Shown: positions 12,083 through 35,066, counted from the first letter of the stretch. The stretch is DNA of 64,000 nucleotides from Membranipora membranacea (GCA_914767715.1 OU612066.1:35998283-36062282), one strand, 5' to 3'. Notes: generated by a model from the letters alone, not told the origin. Numbers and translations are program-made.

Positions 12083-15000
12083 TCACCTCTTTGGAGTCCT
12101 TGATCTCTTCCTGGGGCTTCTCTTGGGGCTCCTGCTGGCTCTCCTTGGGCTGCGGCTCACTTTGCGTGGACTCTTGGACCTGAGATAACCAGGACCATAA
12201 TTAGAACACAGTGATCAGCTATTCCAAAGTCAAATATATTATAACATGCAACAAGGATAAGAGCTTCTACAAACATGGGTTACTATTAGCAATTAGCTAA
12301 AAATAAGGAATAAGTAGTCGAGATGGTATCAAGTTTCGTGCCATTCAAGTTTAAAAATTAAAATGAATTAGTTACGATGAATTGGCAATTATTGCCTTTA
12401 TAAAAAATAGTCGACATCACTGTTTAGTTGATATGGCCCTTACCTTGATCTAGATCTCCTGCGTCCTCGGCTTCTACTCCTGCTACGGCTCAGACTTCTA
12501 GCGTTCCTCCCGTATCCATAACCATAACGAGAGGATCCACCGCTGAAAACATCACAAATCCAATGAACAAAGTGTATCAATTTATAATAACATACTTTAC
12601 AAGTAAAAAAATCCCACAAGCACTAAAAGACTGCAGACTATCAAGTTATGATGTTGGAATTATCAGTAAAAGTAGATATCCCATTTATTGTGGAAACCAT
12701 GTTTAAAATGGTTGACTCGCCTGGTTACTGCAGAATTATCAGAGTGAATTTTAGTTACATTTCCTGGTTAGCTAGCTGAATTTTTACTTCGCCGCTATGT
12801 ATAATGTGGCACCCATCAGTACCATACATTGTATAACATATCTCCCAAAACATTCTCTCTCTTTGGACCTCACTTTTGTAAAATTCCACTGATTTCATTG
12901 TTTTTTTTATAGAATTCAACGTTTCAGTCTCATGCGTCTAATATTTTTCTGAATGACTGGGTCAAAAAGTTCGTTTTTTTCTTTATAGGAATAACGCAGA
13001 CACACAATCCTCCCTTTCACCGCCCATGCTTTAGGTTTCATCTATGCGTCACATTGTGTACAGATATTTACAAGCATAAGTAGGAACAGCAACAGTACAA
13101 AAGTGTTATTACCTAACACTTATAAAATCAGATTTAGTCAACTGAATGAGCATCAAAAATGATCCAATACCTTTGTGATTAGGTATCACCAGGTAACAAC
13201 ACAAAACGTATAGCGTCATGTCTGTCAATATTTGTGAAATTTGAAACATTTGATTAGTTTTGATGCTCAAACAGACCTTGAAATGGAAGACGCTAGTATA
13301 GCACTAATGTTACACCATAATGAAGAGAAAATATTGAACATTGAAGTATGGAAACGTTTCAACAATTTATAATACTTGCATTGTAGATGGCACCCATTTA
13401 CATTTAGCGTAAGGGCCACTGGTGTATTGATTACCTATACCTAACTATCTATACCTAACAGTTCTAAATGAACTTGGATACCCACCTGTTTTGAAATCTA
13501 CAAGCATCAATGCTCAGTTGACATAACAGACATATACACAGCCAATATACCAACACCACTATCAACAGTACGGATGTCTATGGCTCTGTTCTCTCATGTA
13601 AACCATAAATTAAACTCCGGTGGCGATGGATGGATGCTGATGTGTGAAACCATACAATTCTCAACCATAGCCATAACAGTCACTGACAGGGCATCCTAAG
13701 GCATTATTCTTTGTCGGCCACCATTTGTTACCAAATCACATTATTCATCTACTATGCCCGCCATCAGACCAACATTTCAGCCATAAAACCGCCATCAACC
13801 ATTATCGCTAACTCTATATGTACAAGCAAACCTAGTAATATAATGATCACAGTTTGACATGTCATGATGACAGAAGCTCAGATGTGGTCATTGCACCTTA
13901 TACCAGACAGGCAGTGATTAGGCAATATGCTCAAGCTGTTGATTTTTTGAAGAATAGCATGTCCCAGTTTTACAATGAGCATTCAACAGTTCCTTACTTT
14001 AAATCTGCTCAATGCTCATGTACCTAGACTGAACAGATGTGGCTCATGTTAATCAGAATTTAGCATCATGTTTGGTTAATATTGAGACCGTTGGATAACA
14101 TACCTGCCACCGCCGCCTCCTCCTCCGCCAAATCCACCTCCTCCCATTCCTCCTCCTCCGCCACCACCGCCTCGGAATCCTCTTCTATCAAAGCAGTTCC
14201 GGGCCATGTGACCAAACCGCCCACAATTATAACATCTCATGTCGTTGACGAACGGATTTCGTGCGAATCTGTAGTCCCCGCCTCCTCCGCCGCCACCACC
14301 TCCTCCTCGACCACCTCTGTTACGAGGCTTAGCCCATGATACCCGGATCCTCTGCCCAAACAGCGATCTGAAACGGAAAACAATGACTTGAAACAACTAT
14401 CATCTTTCTCTGATTTGTAACTTTTTTGGGTTTAACACTTGACAGCCTGACCGTTCACAGCATAATTAACTAATGATAAATCTCCATAGTGTTCACAAAT
14501 TGTATTAATTGTATTTCTAAAGGATTTAGCCGTTGGATTCTACACAGCTTTCGTTATTTATAATTGCCTGGTCTTTATGATAGGAGCATAAAGCCATCCT
14601 GTCACACCAGTGACTTGCCGTAGACACATGACACGTCGCTGCAAGCTGGTACCTGCACAAGCCCTGCCAGCTGCATTATGACACGCTATTGAATTTTTAA
14701 CAGTGGCTATGCTACTCCATTTATGTGCACGATAAGTGCTTTACTTTGGGTTACGTGTTGCTGTATGGTTAACTATAGAAGCGTCAGAGATAGAGTAAAT
14801 ATCAATAGTGTGTACTTACGCTCCATTCATCTCATCCAGAGCATCCTCAGCATCTTCCTTCTCTTTAAACACAACAAAAGCAAAGCAAGGAGGATTCTCA
14901 GCAACCCAAACCTCCAGAATCTCACCAAACTTCCCAAACTCCTTCTCTATAGTTCTCTTCTCTGGACGTGTGCCTGTAGTAATAATAACAACATGGGGGT

Positions 15001-15539
15001 CTTATTGAAATCTCGTGTGGATTGGTAGACTTGCTGATATTCTTACTGTAAGATTACAGAGGTCACATATTTTTAATCATAATACAGGGATCAGCAAACA
15101 AATTAATGTGTAGCTAGGAAATGCCAGCTTTGGGAATAATGAATTATCTTACACAAGTTTGAGATATAAAAAAATATAAAAGCCTAAGTGACATTATGAT
15201 GAGTGACTAATCAAAAATAAGGCCTTTATAAATCTTTTGAATTTACTCACCGATATCAGCCAGATGAATCCTGTATCCAACATCAATACCAGTGCTCAGA
15301 CTCCTGGATCTCCTTCTGCCTCTGTCTCGTGATCGGCTTCTGCTATCTCTGCGCTTACCACGGCTCGAGCTACGGCTCCTGCTGCGAGATTTTCTGACTG
15401 GAGATTTCTTTCTGTCTCCATCACCAGTGGATGATCTTCGTCTGGATTTCTTCTGAACTGGAGAAGGGCTCCTGGATGCTTTCCTTATTGACTTTTTAGG
15501 TGACGGAGAAGCACTACGGGACCTCGAACGAGACGGCAT
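12083..15539 (-). CDS. SR splicing factor: RS - RRM - Gly-rich/CCHC knuckle - RS
   Basis: Five exons on the minus strand (15251-15539, 14820-14973, 14104-14367, 12444-12542, 12083-12179) join in phase to about 300 residues. Order: an N-terminal RS domain (1-85), one RRM (about 88-160, with RIHLADI as RNP2-like and CFAFVVF as RNP1), a Gly-rich stretch holding a CCHC zinc knuckle (CYNCGRFGHMARNC, 193-206), Gly/Met repeats, then a C-terminal RS domain. SR proteins bind pre-mRNA in the nucleus and direct splice-site choice. The RRM plus knuckle resembles SRSF7/9G8, but that protein has its RRM at the N-terminus; RS domains on both sides recall Tra2. The final TGA overlaps a strong donor (AG/GTGAGT), so a longer isoform is possible. 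Intron 3 (12543-14103) may hold regulatory exons; I could not define one. Confidence 0.82.
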
Positions 15540-17744
15540 TATGTGGAAGATAGGTGGTGTGCCTCTACAATAGAAATACAGATTACCTAGTGTCTCATAT
15601 AGTTAGTTTGACCTTGTCTTTCCGTTTGAGAAGAGAAGAGATAGAGAAGAGATATTACAATTCAAAGTGTTACAGTTTTACAATAATAAGTAGGCCTATT
15701 CTCATCCAGGCTTTCTTTTTTTTATATACAAGTTTCTTCTGCGGCCTATCCCACACACAGGAGTGATGCGATCACATCATGGGTTGACTGCATAGGCATC
15801 TGGAGTTATAATATATATAAGCATGTATATTTGCACCAGTCAATGAAAATCATCATCATAGATCATGTTGATGGTGCTGGTGGTTGACTGTCACCATGGA
15901 CATGGTCTGTGGAATGATCACCAACACTGGCAAAGTTAGAATACACTAATACTTACATACTAAATAAAAGGAAGATTGCAACCCCAGATGTCTACTAAAA
16001 ACTGAAAAACTAAAAAAATAAATTGTCTTTCAGGTCATTCATAATAACTTGTTTACTTATAATAATTTTCGCATAACATTTTTTTCTTCAATCTCAGTGA
16101 CATTGAATTGATTGAGAGACTTAGTAAGTTGGAATAATTATAATAAATTAATTTAAACCAATTAAAAAAATTCAATCAATAAATTGAAAAAATGTTATCT
16201 GATGCATTGAAAGTAGCATTTCATTTGTAATCTTCAAATTTTTGATCTTGAACAACTAACAGGTAAAATGTGGACAATGAGCCCTTGAAGTATCAGTGTT
16301 CCTTCCCCTTTTCCAGATACTTTAGCCGTAAGGTGAAAAGAAAGAGTGCAGTTTCTTCTTTCTTGCTATAACGACGTTGTGCACTGATTGTTGACAAAGA
16401 ATAGACTCACATAATAATCTATGACTATCTTTAATGATGAAATGGTTGTCTGTTGTAGTTTTGTCTTACCTTGTTGTGGCATGAAATATTTTGCGACCTT
16501 GATCTAATTTGGGACGGATGCAGAAATAACAAAATTGTAGAAGAGGAATAGGTAATAAGATTATGAATCATTAAAAATTATAGTAAGTCACCAGATTATA
16601 ATGATTATGTCATGTACCAAAGTCATGCATTGGACATATGCATATTGTTTGAAGCCTACAGCTATGGGATATAAGATGTGTTGTTCAATTAGTAGATCAT
16701 TGATTGTTGGTATAGATAGTGACAGTCATAGAGATAGAATATAATGAGAAGATAGATAGATAGACTAGAGCAAGCAGAAGGGGTAAAAAAAAGTCCCTTG
16801 GGCTTGGTCTGGACTCGTTGGATAGAGGGCCTATAGTGTAATCAGTAGTCTGTAGTATATATATTTACTATACTATTTTACAGGTAGAATTACTGCTCTT
16901 CTATCCAGTTAGTAGTATATAGTCTTTAGTTTATCTAATTGTTGGTAGTGGTAGGCCTGCCCTGTGTCTTGACAAGCTTTGTTGTTGTAAGGCCAAGGGG
17001 AGGGGGGTACCCTGGGCAGGCTGTCGCGTGGGAGGTGGGTGGGTGCCCAGGCTAGGAGGGGAGGCAAAGCATGTTGAGTCATGCTTTGGACTCAGAACTC
17101 AGCTGTCCCCCATCAAGGCTTGTCAGGACTTGTGATAACTCATCATCTGATGAATATAGATATGTTTCTTCAGTTGGTGGTAAGGTGTTATGATCTAACT
17201 CATCTACTGGCTGTAGAGTAATTAGTCTACTTTGCCAAGGAATAATAGTAGAAATGGTAACTTTTACATTTCAGTCTTGTCACGCGGCTTCTTTTTGTTG
17301 TTTTTGTTTGTTGTCTAGCCTTGTCATACTGCCACTCTGAAAGCCACTTTCAGAGTGGCAGTATGACATAATATGCCTTGGTGGCTGTATTTGTATTAAG
17401 GACTGTAATATAAGTCATATATCTACATCTAGCCCGTCTTGACAAGCTTTGTTCATTTTATATCACCTTCTGCTTGTCACATCTTGTATTTATGTGCCGG
17501 GGTGACTAGCTTAGCATAGACCACCTCCTTCCAAAGGTGATAACTCTGCAAAATCAAGCTGGGCATACTGATCTCAAGGATTTCTCTCTATGAGTAAAAT
17601 TTTGATAGAATATCTAGCATGTCGATAAAACGAACAGTATTTTCGTTTGTGATTGAAAGAGATATCAGTTTACAGTTTTTTTTTTTGGTAGGCGTACAAT
17701 AGCAAGGCCTGTGGAGTGGTGCACAAAAGAGGGAAAGCCGAAGT
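15540..17744. other. Intergenic region between divergent SR and PH-domain genes
   Basis: This 2.2-kb stretch separates two start codons on opposite strands. No coding exon is supported. It contains AT-rich sequence around 16070-16200, a perfect 21-bp hairpin at 17323-17367, two copies of a dispersed motif (CTTGACAAGCTTTG near 16967 and 17440), and near 15793 a copy of a motif (TAGGCATCTGGAGTTA) also found at 44366. Confidence 0.45.
17323..17367. repeat. Perfect 21-bp hairpin with 3-nt loop
   Basis: The arms 17323-17343 and 17347-17367 are exact reverse complements, separated by three bases. The loop is too short for a typical microRNA precursor. A template-switch origin is likely. It lies about 380 bases upstream of the PH-domain gene start. 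Confidence 0.9.
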
Positions 17745-20700
17745 ATGGCTGCTCCATTGAAATCGGGATTCTTGCAAAGATACAGTCGTAAGTATTTTCA
17801 CACATTGAATAATGAAAGTTATATTATATGACTTATAATTCAATATAACTGTGGGAAGTTACTCTTACTTTACAAATTTTATGAGTATTGTATTTTTGCC
17901 TGCAAGCTTTGGCCCCTGATACTAATCTCTGTTTTTTATTCAGGGAAATTTATGCAAGAAGGCTGGAAGCCGATCTGGTGTGTGTTATATAGTGATAGCA
18001 CATTTGCCTGGTACAAAAACCAAAGTGATAGAACTCCAAAAGGTCAAGTCAGTCTCAAGGTATAGCTATTATATTTTCTTGCAACTCACAGGAACAAAAC
18101 AAACTTGAGCACTCTGTATAATTTATATGACCAGTATAGCTTTTGACTATGATCTTGCTTGCTTATAAATTATCTTATTTTTGCGTGGCTAGCTCTCATT
18201 CATGTAGTTTTAGCTGGGTAAGGATAATTTTAACAAGACCGCTCTAGTTCCAGAAATTGTGCCAGATTTCATTTAACCATGATTTGTATACTGGCTCATT
18301 ATCATGGCGTGTTTATTATCTCTTTACTCCACAGATTATAGCGCAGTACTTTGCAGTTGGAGTTTATGCCACTAAAGTCCCAAACTGTCCACATATACCC
18401 GATCAGCAGGCAAGCCTACTCATCGCTTTACCAGATAAACCTAGTCGAGATGCCTTCGTCGAGTTCTTTATGGCCAATAGTCAGGCTGAATTAGAGTAAG
18501 TAACATTTATATATTATTATTTTGACATTTGTGGTTTGTTTGACTTTGAGATACCAGTAGATTAGTGTGTTTTTGGCAAGCTTTGGTTCTTCAGCCACCC
18601 TGTTTAAACTGATATTAAAAACCAGTACTGTTTCACTTTTTGATGAGTCATATTACTTATATTATTGAATTGCCATTCAGCATGAGTTCCATCACAAAAT
18701 CAACCATTGGTGGTTTGAACGATGAAAGTTGTTCAATGAAACTTGCTTGATGTCAAATGTCCGAGATCACATTGCTCATGGGAAATACATGAATAGATAG
18801 ATTATATCACATTAGTGCAAGACGAAATGTGAACAAATTAGGAAAATACAATATATAATATCTGTCGTTATTTCTGTTTTAGTGAATGGATGACTAAAAT
18901 CATTGGAACAGTGAGTAGCCAAATGTATAACGCTATAATTGGTTGTCAAGTCAATGAGTGTAGTTGTACATGTGATTCATGAGTAATGGTCAAACTGTTC
19001 ATATTATGCTAGTTATGATAATGAGCTGAAATACAGTAAAGTGGCAAGATAACCACATAGGCTAAGATTGCATTCTCTCCTTGCAAGGAAAAGAAAGCTA
19101 TGCAGCGATTTTTATGTGATAATAAATGTGATATTTACTTGAATTTGTTTTTTTTGTGTGTAAATTGTAGTTACCTCCCCCTTCACAGCAGGCACCACCT
19201 CAGCATACAGCTCCTCCTGCTGCTGCCCCTTATCCATCACAATCTCATGCACCATACCCAGGAGGGCCCCCACCTATGGGAGGACCTCCACCTATGGGAG
19301 GGCCCCCACCTATGGGAGGGCCCCCACCTGCTGGGGGTATGCCTCAGCCTAATATAGGATTTGGTGAGTAATATACATATCATACACATGACTTGTTAGT
19401 GACATTTTATTCATGGATCTTTTATGGGAATATCTTTGTCTCATTGATTTTTACACACCACTGTGAAGATGTGTTCAAAATTTGTATGCTCGTTTCTATT
19501 GTTAATGTCTAGTTTAATTCCTACCTAGGAGATCATACTGCTCAAATAACTCATTCGTGGCAGCTTGAGATCATACTGCTCAAATAACTCATTCGTGGCA
19601 GCTTGAGATCATACTGCTCAAATAACTCATTCGTGGCAGCTTGAGATCATACTGCTCAAGTAACTCATTCGTGGCAGCTTGAGATCATACTGCTCAAATT
19701 TAACTCATTCGTGGCAGCTTGTATTGCTGAGATTAACCTTATGGTTTCAGTTACTTAACAAGCTTAATTGTTTGGTACTTCCAGGTGCAGTTGGAGGGCC
19801 ATCGCCATATCCTCAACAGTCAGGTCCCTACTCACAACAAGCAGGCTATGCACCCCCACCTCCTGGGGCTTATCCACCACAACAAGCAGGTTATCCTCAA
19901 CAACCTCCAGGGGCGTATCCACAACAAGGCTATCCCCAGCAGCAGGCTTATCCACAACAAGGTTACCCTCAACAGCAAGGTGAGCAAGTCACAAGGCTTT
20001 AAAAGTTGTTATGTAGGTAATCAGCGGCAGCATTAGCCTTGAGTTGAATAGACTGTTTCCTGGTTCACTGGGGGATATCATTTTGAATTATGTGCAATAT
20101 ATATAAGATGACAGAATAAAATTTTGCAGCATTTCCCATTCTGCTTCTAAACCGGGATGATGGCTCAAACTACAGCCACATATCAAGAGCCAATGATTTT
20201 GTTATGTGACTGGCTCTCAAGCTGGGTGGCAGTGGCTTACAAAGCTCACAGATTACAAAGCTGACTGTTTGACATCATTGCAAGATTAATAAGCCGAGAA
20301 ATGAACACCAAATGTCAACTTCAGCTTAGGCATTAAAGGTTTAGCATGAAAAGGTGTGATCCGATAAGTTTGATCATACTTTTACCAAGATTATCAAATT
20401 TGAGTCTGTAAATTGTTGTATTTATCAGCATATGCCCAGCCTCCAGGATACTCAGGCTATCCAGCAGCTGGAGCAGCCGGCTACGGGGCACAACCGCAGC
20501 AACAGAGACAAACACATCAGATAGTATATGTCAACGGTAAACCAAAAAAGAAGAAAATACTCGGCATGCAACAAAACACTGCTGCAGGTAAGTGCCCAAT
20601 CAGTAATCAGATATTAACATAGACTTATGTCAATAGTCTATGCAGGTCTATGGATATTAATATTCTTGTTTGTGTTTATGTATGAGTTGTCTGCTCCCTA

Positions 20701-21122
20701 CTCTTTGTACAATTAAGAGGATAACTCTTAAGAACTTCTTGGAAGAACTTCCCAAACTGCTTGTTTACATGCAACGAACATAGAAGCGTGCATGCATTTT
20801 TATTACAACTCGTTGTTTCAAAAGATTCCCTGCATTAACAATGAAATCCAGTGCCTCATTCACCAGACATTTAAGGAGTTTAGCTTCAATTTTTTTAATT
20901 TCAAATATTCTCAGTAAATACCTGTTATCCACACAAATTTTTAGGCTATGCTGTTTGTTTACAGGGTTAGTTGGAGGTGCTGCAGCGGGATATATGTTAG
21001 GGCGGATGACAGGAGGAGGTTTTGGTGGTTATGGACACGGTTTTGGTGGGGGATGGGGTAGTTGGAGCTCATTAAGCAGCTTTGGGAGTTTTGGAAGCTG
21101 TGGTAGTTTTGGTAGTTTTTGA
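17745..21122 (+). CDS. PH-domain protein with Pro/Gln-rich middle and Gly-zipper C-terminus
   Basis: Eight exons (17745-17787, 17944-18059, 18335-18495, 18883-18910, 19171-19363, 19785-19979, 20429-20587, 20965-21122) all join in phase to about 350 residues. Residues 1-116 read as a PH domain: KSGFLQRYSRKFMQEGWKP at the start, WCVLYSDSTFAWYK in the middle, and a C-terminal helix with FVEFFMANSQAELEDEW. Residues 117-235 are low complexity: GGPPPMGG repeats, then YPQQ/GAYPQQ repeats. A short basic stretch (VNGKPKKKKILG) precedes the last exon, which begins GLVGGAAAGYMLGRM, a glycine-zipper-like hydrophobic helix, and ends in Gly/Ser/Phe repeats. PH domains usually bind phosphoinositides or proteins at membranes; the middle could scaffold SH3 or WW partners. 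I do not recognise a named family for the whole architecture. Confidence 0.85.
19529..19720 (+). repeat. 38-bp tandem repeat, five copies, in intron 5 of the PH gene
   Basis: Units start at 19529, 19567, 19605, 19643 and 19681. The first three are identical; the fourth has one substitution and the fifth carries a 2-bp insertion. Each unit starts GAGATCATACTGCTCAA. It is intronic, ending about 65 bases before the acceptor. Confidence 0.95.
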
Positions 21123-22739
21123 TCAAACCTCTATTTTTACCTAATGCTTTTTTGCTATATATTTTTAAATGTGGCAATTATCAAAATTACTTATATTATA
21201 AAAAATTATTTGTATCAGAAAAAATATGCATGCATTTGTTTTTTATGTATCTTGTTTAATTTTGAGAAAAACTTAGCTTGGACACTTTTTTTGACTTGGA
21301 TTCACTTATGTCGATATTTTCACCGGCAGTCTCAGGTCACACCAGGTACACAAGTCAACTTTGTATTCTAAATAATTCAATTAAGACTTCATAGTCTTGA
21401 ACATTCTTGAGACTTTTGTATCGATTAACTCACAAAGATGTTGTATTTTCAGATTTTTCAAGGGTTCCTCAATGCTTTTCATGCTGTTTTATTGCTATGC
21501 TTACTGGTCAGATCAAATTTATTTTGCTAGATTTTTATGTTATTTATGTTCCTGGTTTGTCCAAAACTATACACCTTGTAACCTTGCTAACTCCTTGTTG
21601 TAACTTAGATCAGCTTTGATCCAATTTGACTGCATCGTGGTAGGTCTCATTCTACAACTTGGAACATACTTGAGCTACATATACTCTAGGGTAGGATCAA
21701 AACCTTGTTGATTTTGTTATTGTATTTTTGCTGGTATTAACTGCTTGAAGCCAAAATGGTGGTCCTGATGTTTTGATGTTGCAGCCTGTGGTGCCATCGC
21801 CCATCATTATTACTTTTTTCACAAAAATTAAATAAAGCTTCATGCCATTCATTGCTGCAATATTGTTCTGCAACATATAGGAATATAGCAATGTCAATCA
21901 ACAATGTTACAAAAACCAAGGGAATGGTGTATTGAGGCGGAGGGGCTCTGTCCAATGAACTTTAGTTAGGAAGTTTATTGCTCTGTCACTTATAATATAC
22001 TCATCCAAATGTGCTACAAAGTTGTCTCTACTTGCTATTTATGAAGGGTTTCTGTGGTTAGAAAACTACTATTTTCTTTCCTTCGAATTAAGTGCAAATA
22101 AGACTGCAGGTAAATTCTGTTGATCGTGATAATTTGTAAAACAATCGAATTTGCATCTTTCTAGGCTAACCGGCACATGTTCTTCTGGTACTTTCTTTTT
22201 GAGGTGAGAGGATTTACATCATCTAATTTCTTTGCAGCAAGTAGTTTTGGTAAGTTGAGAGAGTACAATCGAGGTGTATGTTAAATCATAACTACCTGTA
22301 AAGCTGTGTTGCTAGCGTTTGGTGATCCTTTTTAAGTAGGCTGGTAATAATAAGTACATAACTTGCAGCAAAGGCCCCCTGCAGTGAAAGAATGATGAGG
22401 GAAAGAATTTTCATTCCCTCTTTCATTCTGGGCTGCAGCTTCGCTGCAGAACATCTGTGACTTGCAGACAGGTACTCCTTCCTTGCTTGCAATAAATGGT
22501 GGGGGTGGGGTGAATGGGTGGCTGCAGAAATTTAATTAATATAAAATAACTCGTTTTTTATAATAAATAATAGTATGATGTTGATGATGTTTTGCAAGCA
22601 AAAATAATTGTGAACAAGGCATAGTAATTTGCATCAGTCAATCAATCCACTGGGCTTTATAATAATTGCTTGAGTGAAGAGATGAGACTTGGACTGAGTG
22701 ACATGGATAGAATAGATAGGATGGTGAGAGGTGAGAAAC
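21123..22739. other. 3' UTR and intergenic region after the PH gene
   Basis: An AATAAA at 21831-21836 is the likely poly(A) signal of the PH gene, giving a 3' UTR of about 700 bases. No further gene is supported. A short inverted repeat lies around 22389-22450 (GAATGA/TCATTC arms and CTGCAG matches). Confidence 0.4.
21831..21836 (+). terminator. Candidate polyadenylation signal of the PH gene
   Basis: Canonical AATAAA, the first convincing one on the plus strand after the PH stop codon at 21122. Confidence 0.4.
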
Positions 22740-25275
22740 AGCAAAGATATAGATAAGATTGATGACATTCTTAAATTTATGGAGAAGGCATTTCAAGGAC
22801 ACAACATACTTCTGGTTGGAGATATGAACTTACCAGGTATTGACTGGGTCAAAGTTAGTGTCAAGACGGCAGTCCCCTTCAGGAAAATACACCAGCGCTT
22901 CCTTGATGTGCTGCATGATCACAGGATGAAGCAATTGGTAGCTGGACCGACACACGTACTAGGAAATACCCTGGACCTAATATGCACCAATCAACCAACA
23001 TACGTAATAAACACTGAAGTTATCTCCCCAGGCCTCAGTGATCACTCGTTGATCACTGTTTGCCTCCACCAAAAGACTGACCCTACTCTCACTGAGGCAC
23101 GCACCATCAAGCTCTACAAACAAGCAGACCACACATCGTTCCAAGAGGATATGCAGAATACAAATGAAAAACTTGTAGAGATGAGTAACCCTGAGGAAAT
23201 GTGGAACATTTTCACAGAAAACCTCACCAGAAGTGTGGACAAACATGTCCCAACCAAGAAGATAAAATCAAGGCATCCTTCTCTACCAGAATGGTTCAAC
23301 AAACGGGCCCTCAAGCTCCAACATAAACAAAGGAAAGCGTACCACAAGTTTAGGTCCACCTCAAATGAGTTCGACCACACCAAATACAAGCAAGAACGAA
23401 GACACGGAAAGAAAGAACTGGAGACTATCCGTAGAGCGTACTACACAGACAGAATATACAAGCCACTGAAGAAAGGGAACTCCAAGCCATTCTTCAAACT
23501 CCTTGGTGCAAACAAAAATAACAAATCCAAACTGTTGACACTTAAAAACAAACAAAATGTTCTGACTGAGGACCCCGAAGAATGCGCTGAACTGCTAAAT
23601 GGCTTTTTCCACAGCCAGTTCCAAGAAGGCTACCTGGCCAGAGACTTCCCGAGGATGGAAGCTGATGACGAATGCCTAGAGATAACAACTGATGGGGTGG
23701 CTAAGCTCATCCGAGAACTACCAAATGGAAAATCACCAGGGCCCGATGGAATCAGGAAGCCAGATATGCTAATTGACTTACAAACCACAGCCACATCACT
23801 GGCACTGATCTACAAAGCATCACTGAACGCAGGAAAACTCCCGGAACAGTGGAAATCAGGAGAGAGATAAAGGAGGAGATTCTGAGACCCCTAACAATTA
23901 TAGGCCTATCTCACTCACAAGTATCCCTTGTAAAATGATGGAACACATAGTGTTGCATTTCCTGAACAAGACACGTGATGACGTGCTCCACCATCGACAA
24001 CATGGCTTCCGAAGAGGACTGTCATGCGAAACCCAACTGTGTGTCACCTATAATGACTTGGCAAAAGCAGCAGATGATGGACACACCACTCACGCCATAG
24101 TTATGGACTTCAAAAAAGCTTTCGACAAAGTACCGCACCTGTTACTCCTTCAGAAGCTAAAACAAATACCAGGAATAAACGCCCATCTCATAAACTGGAT
24201 TCGTGATTTTCTGTCTGACAGGAAACAATCTGTAGTACTCAAAGGGAAGAGTTCCCAAATGTGCACGGTAACATCAGGGGTTCCGCAAGGATCAGTACTG
24301 GGCCCAACCCTGTTCCTGTGCTACATAAACGATCTACCAACTAGCCTGACCTGCAAAGTCAGTCTCTATGCCGACGACACCCTGCTGTACCAAACTGTGG
24401 ACGATCCCGAGGATGCCGCAAGGTTCCAAAAAAACATTGAGGCAGTATATCACTGGTCAGAGAAGTGGAGAATGCCATTCAACGACAAGAAATGCCACGC
24501 GATCAACTTTGGCAATGCGAACCCCAAGCTTACATATATGCTTGGTGACTCGCCTCTTGCCTGGACAGCCAGCACTAAATACCTGGGTGTGACCATTCAG
24601 TCAGACCTAAAGTTTGACCAACACATCCAAAAAAAATGTGGAAAATCTAGGAAAATCCTAGGAGGCATCAAACATCTGATGTATAGCGCACCAAAGGAAG
24701 CCAAGCTACTGGCATACACAAGCCTATGTAGGCCAATCCTCGAATTCGCAGATACAGTATGGGACCCATCCACCAAAACAACAGCACAGAAGATAGAATT
24801 GGTGCAAAATGACGCCATCAGATTCATAGGTAACCTGAAGGGCCGTGGTACGAGTGTGACCGAAGCCAGGAATCAGCTAGAAATTGGGTCGCTGGAAGAA
24901 AGGCGGAAAAATCATCGGCTGTGTCTGCTCACCAGAGTTCTTCAGAACGAGAACCAACACCATGCTCTCTCTAAAGCATACGATGAAATCACCGAAGACA
25001 GGGAAAACGCTACAATGACCACCAGAGCAGCCGCCAGAGGTGAACCTAACTCTGTGGCCACAAACAAAAGTGTTTACCACGCCAGTTTCCTGCCTCGGAC
25101 AATCCGTGAGATGAGAGGGCAGAAAACCGCCCAACCCTAAACAGCGCCATGCTGTTAAAACCACATTCCCTGGTCTAAACCCTGGTCCTAACATTTAGAG
25201 GCATCCCTAAACCGATTTCTTCGACAAATCAATAGGATGTGCTACCTCATCTGAGGTAAGGAAATCAAATCATAG
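22740..25275 (+). mobile_element. CR1/L2-like non-LTR retrotransposon, 5'-truncated, one frameshift
   Basis: Two open frames, 22731-23870 and 23935-25140, encode the end of an apurinic endonuclease domain (GDMNLPGIDW; SDHSLI), a linker, and a full reverse transcriptase with AIVMDFKKAFDKVPH, SGVPQGSVLGPTLF and the catalytic YADD (SLYADDTLLY). They lie in different frames: a small indel near 23860-23935 breaks what was one ORF2. The 5' half of the endonuclease and any ORF1 are missing, as in most target-primed insertions. The 3' end shows a short hairpin (CCTCATCTGAGG, about 25238) followed by AAATCAAATCA, typical of CR1/L2 tails that end in short repeats instead of poly(A). The nearly intact coding sequence suggests a fairly recent insertion. 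It lies between the PH and HSP60 genes in the same orientation. Confidence 0.9.

Positions 25276-35066
<9,791 letters not shown>

Noticed and set aside
14082-14396. Plus-strand Ser/Thr-rich frame opposite the SR glycine exon
   Set aside because: It is the antisense shadow of the Gly-rich exon with its CCHC knuckle.
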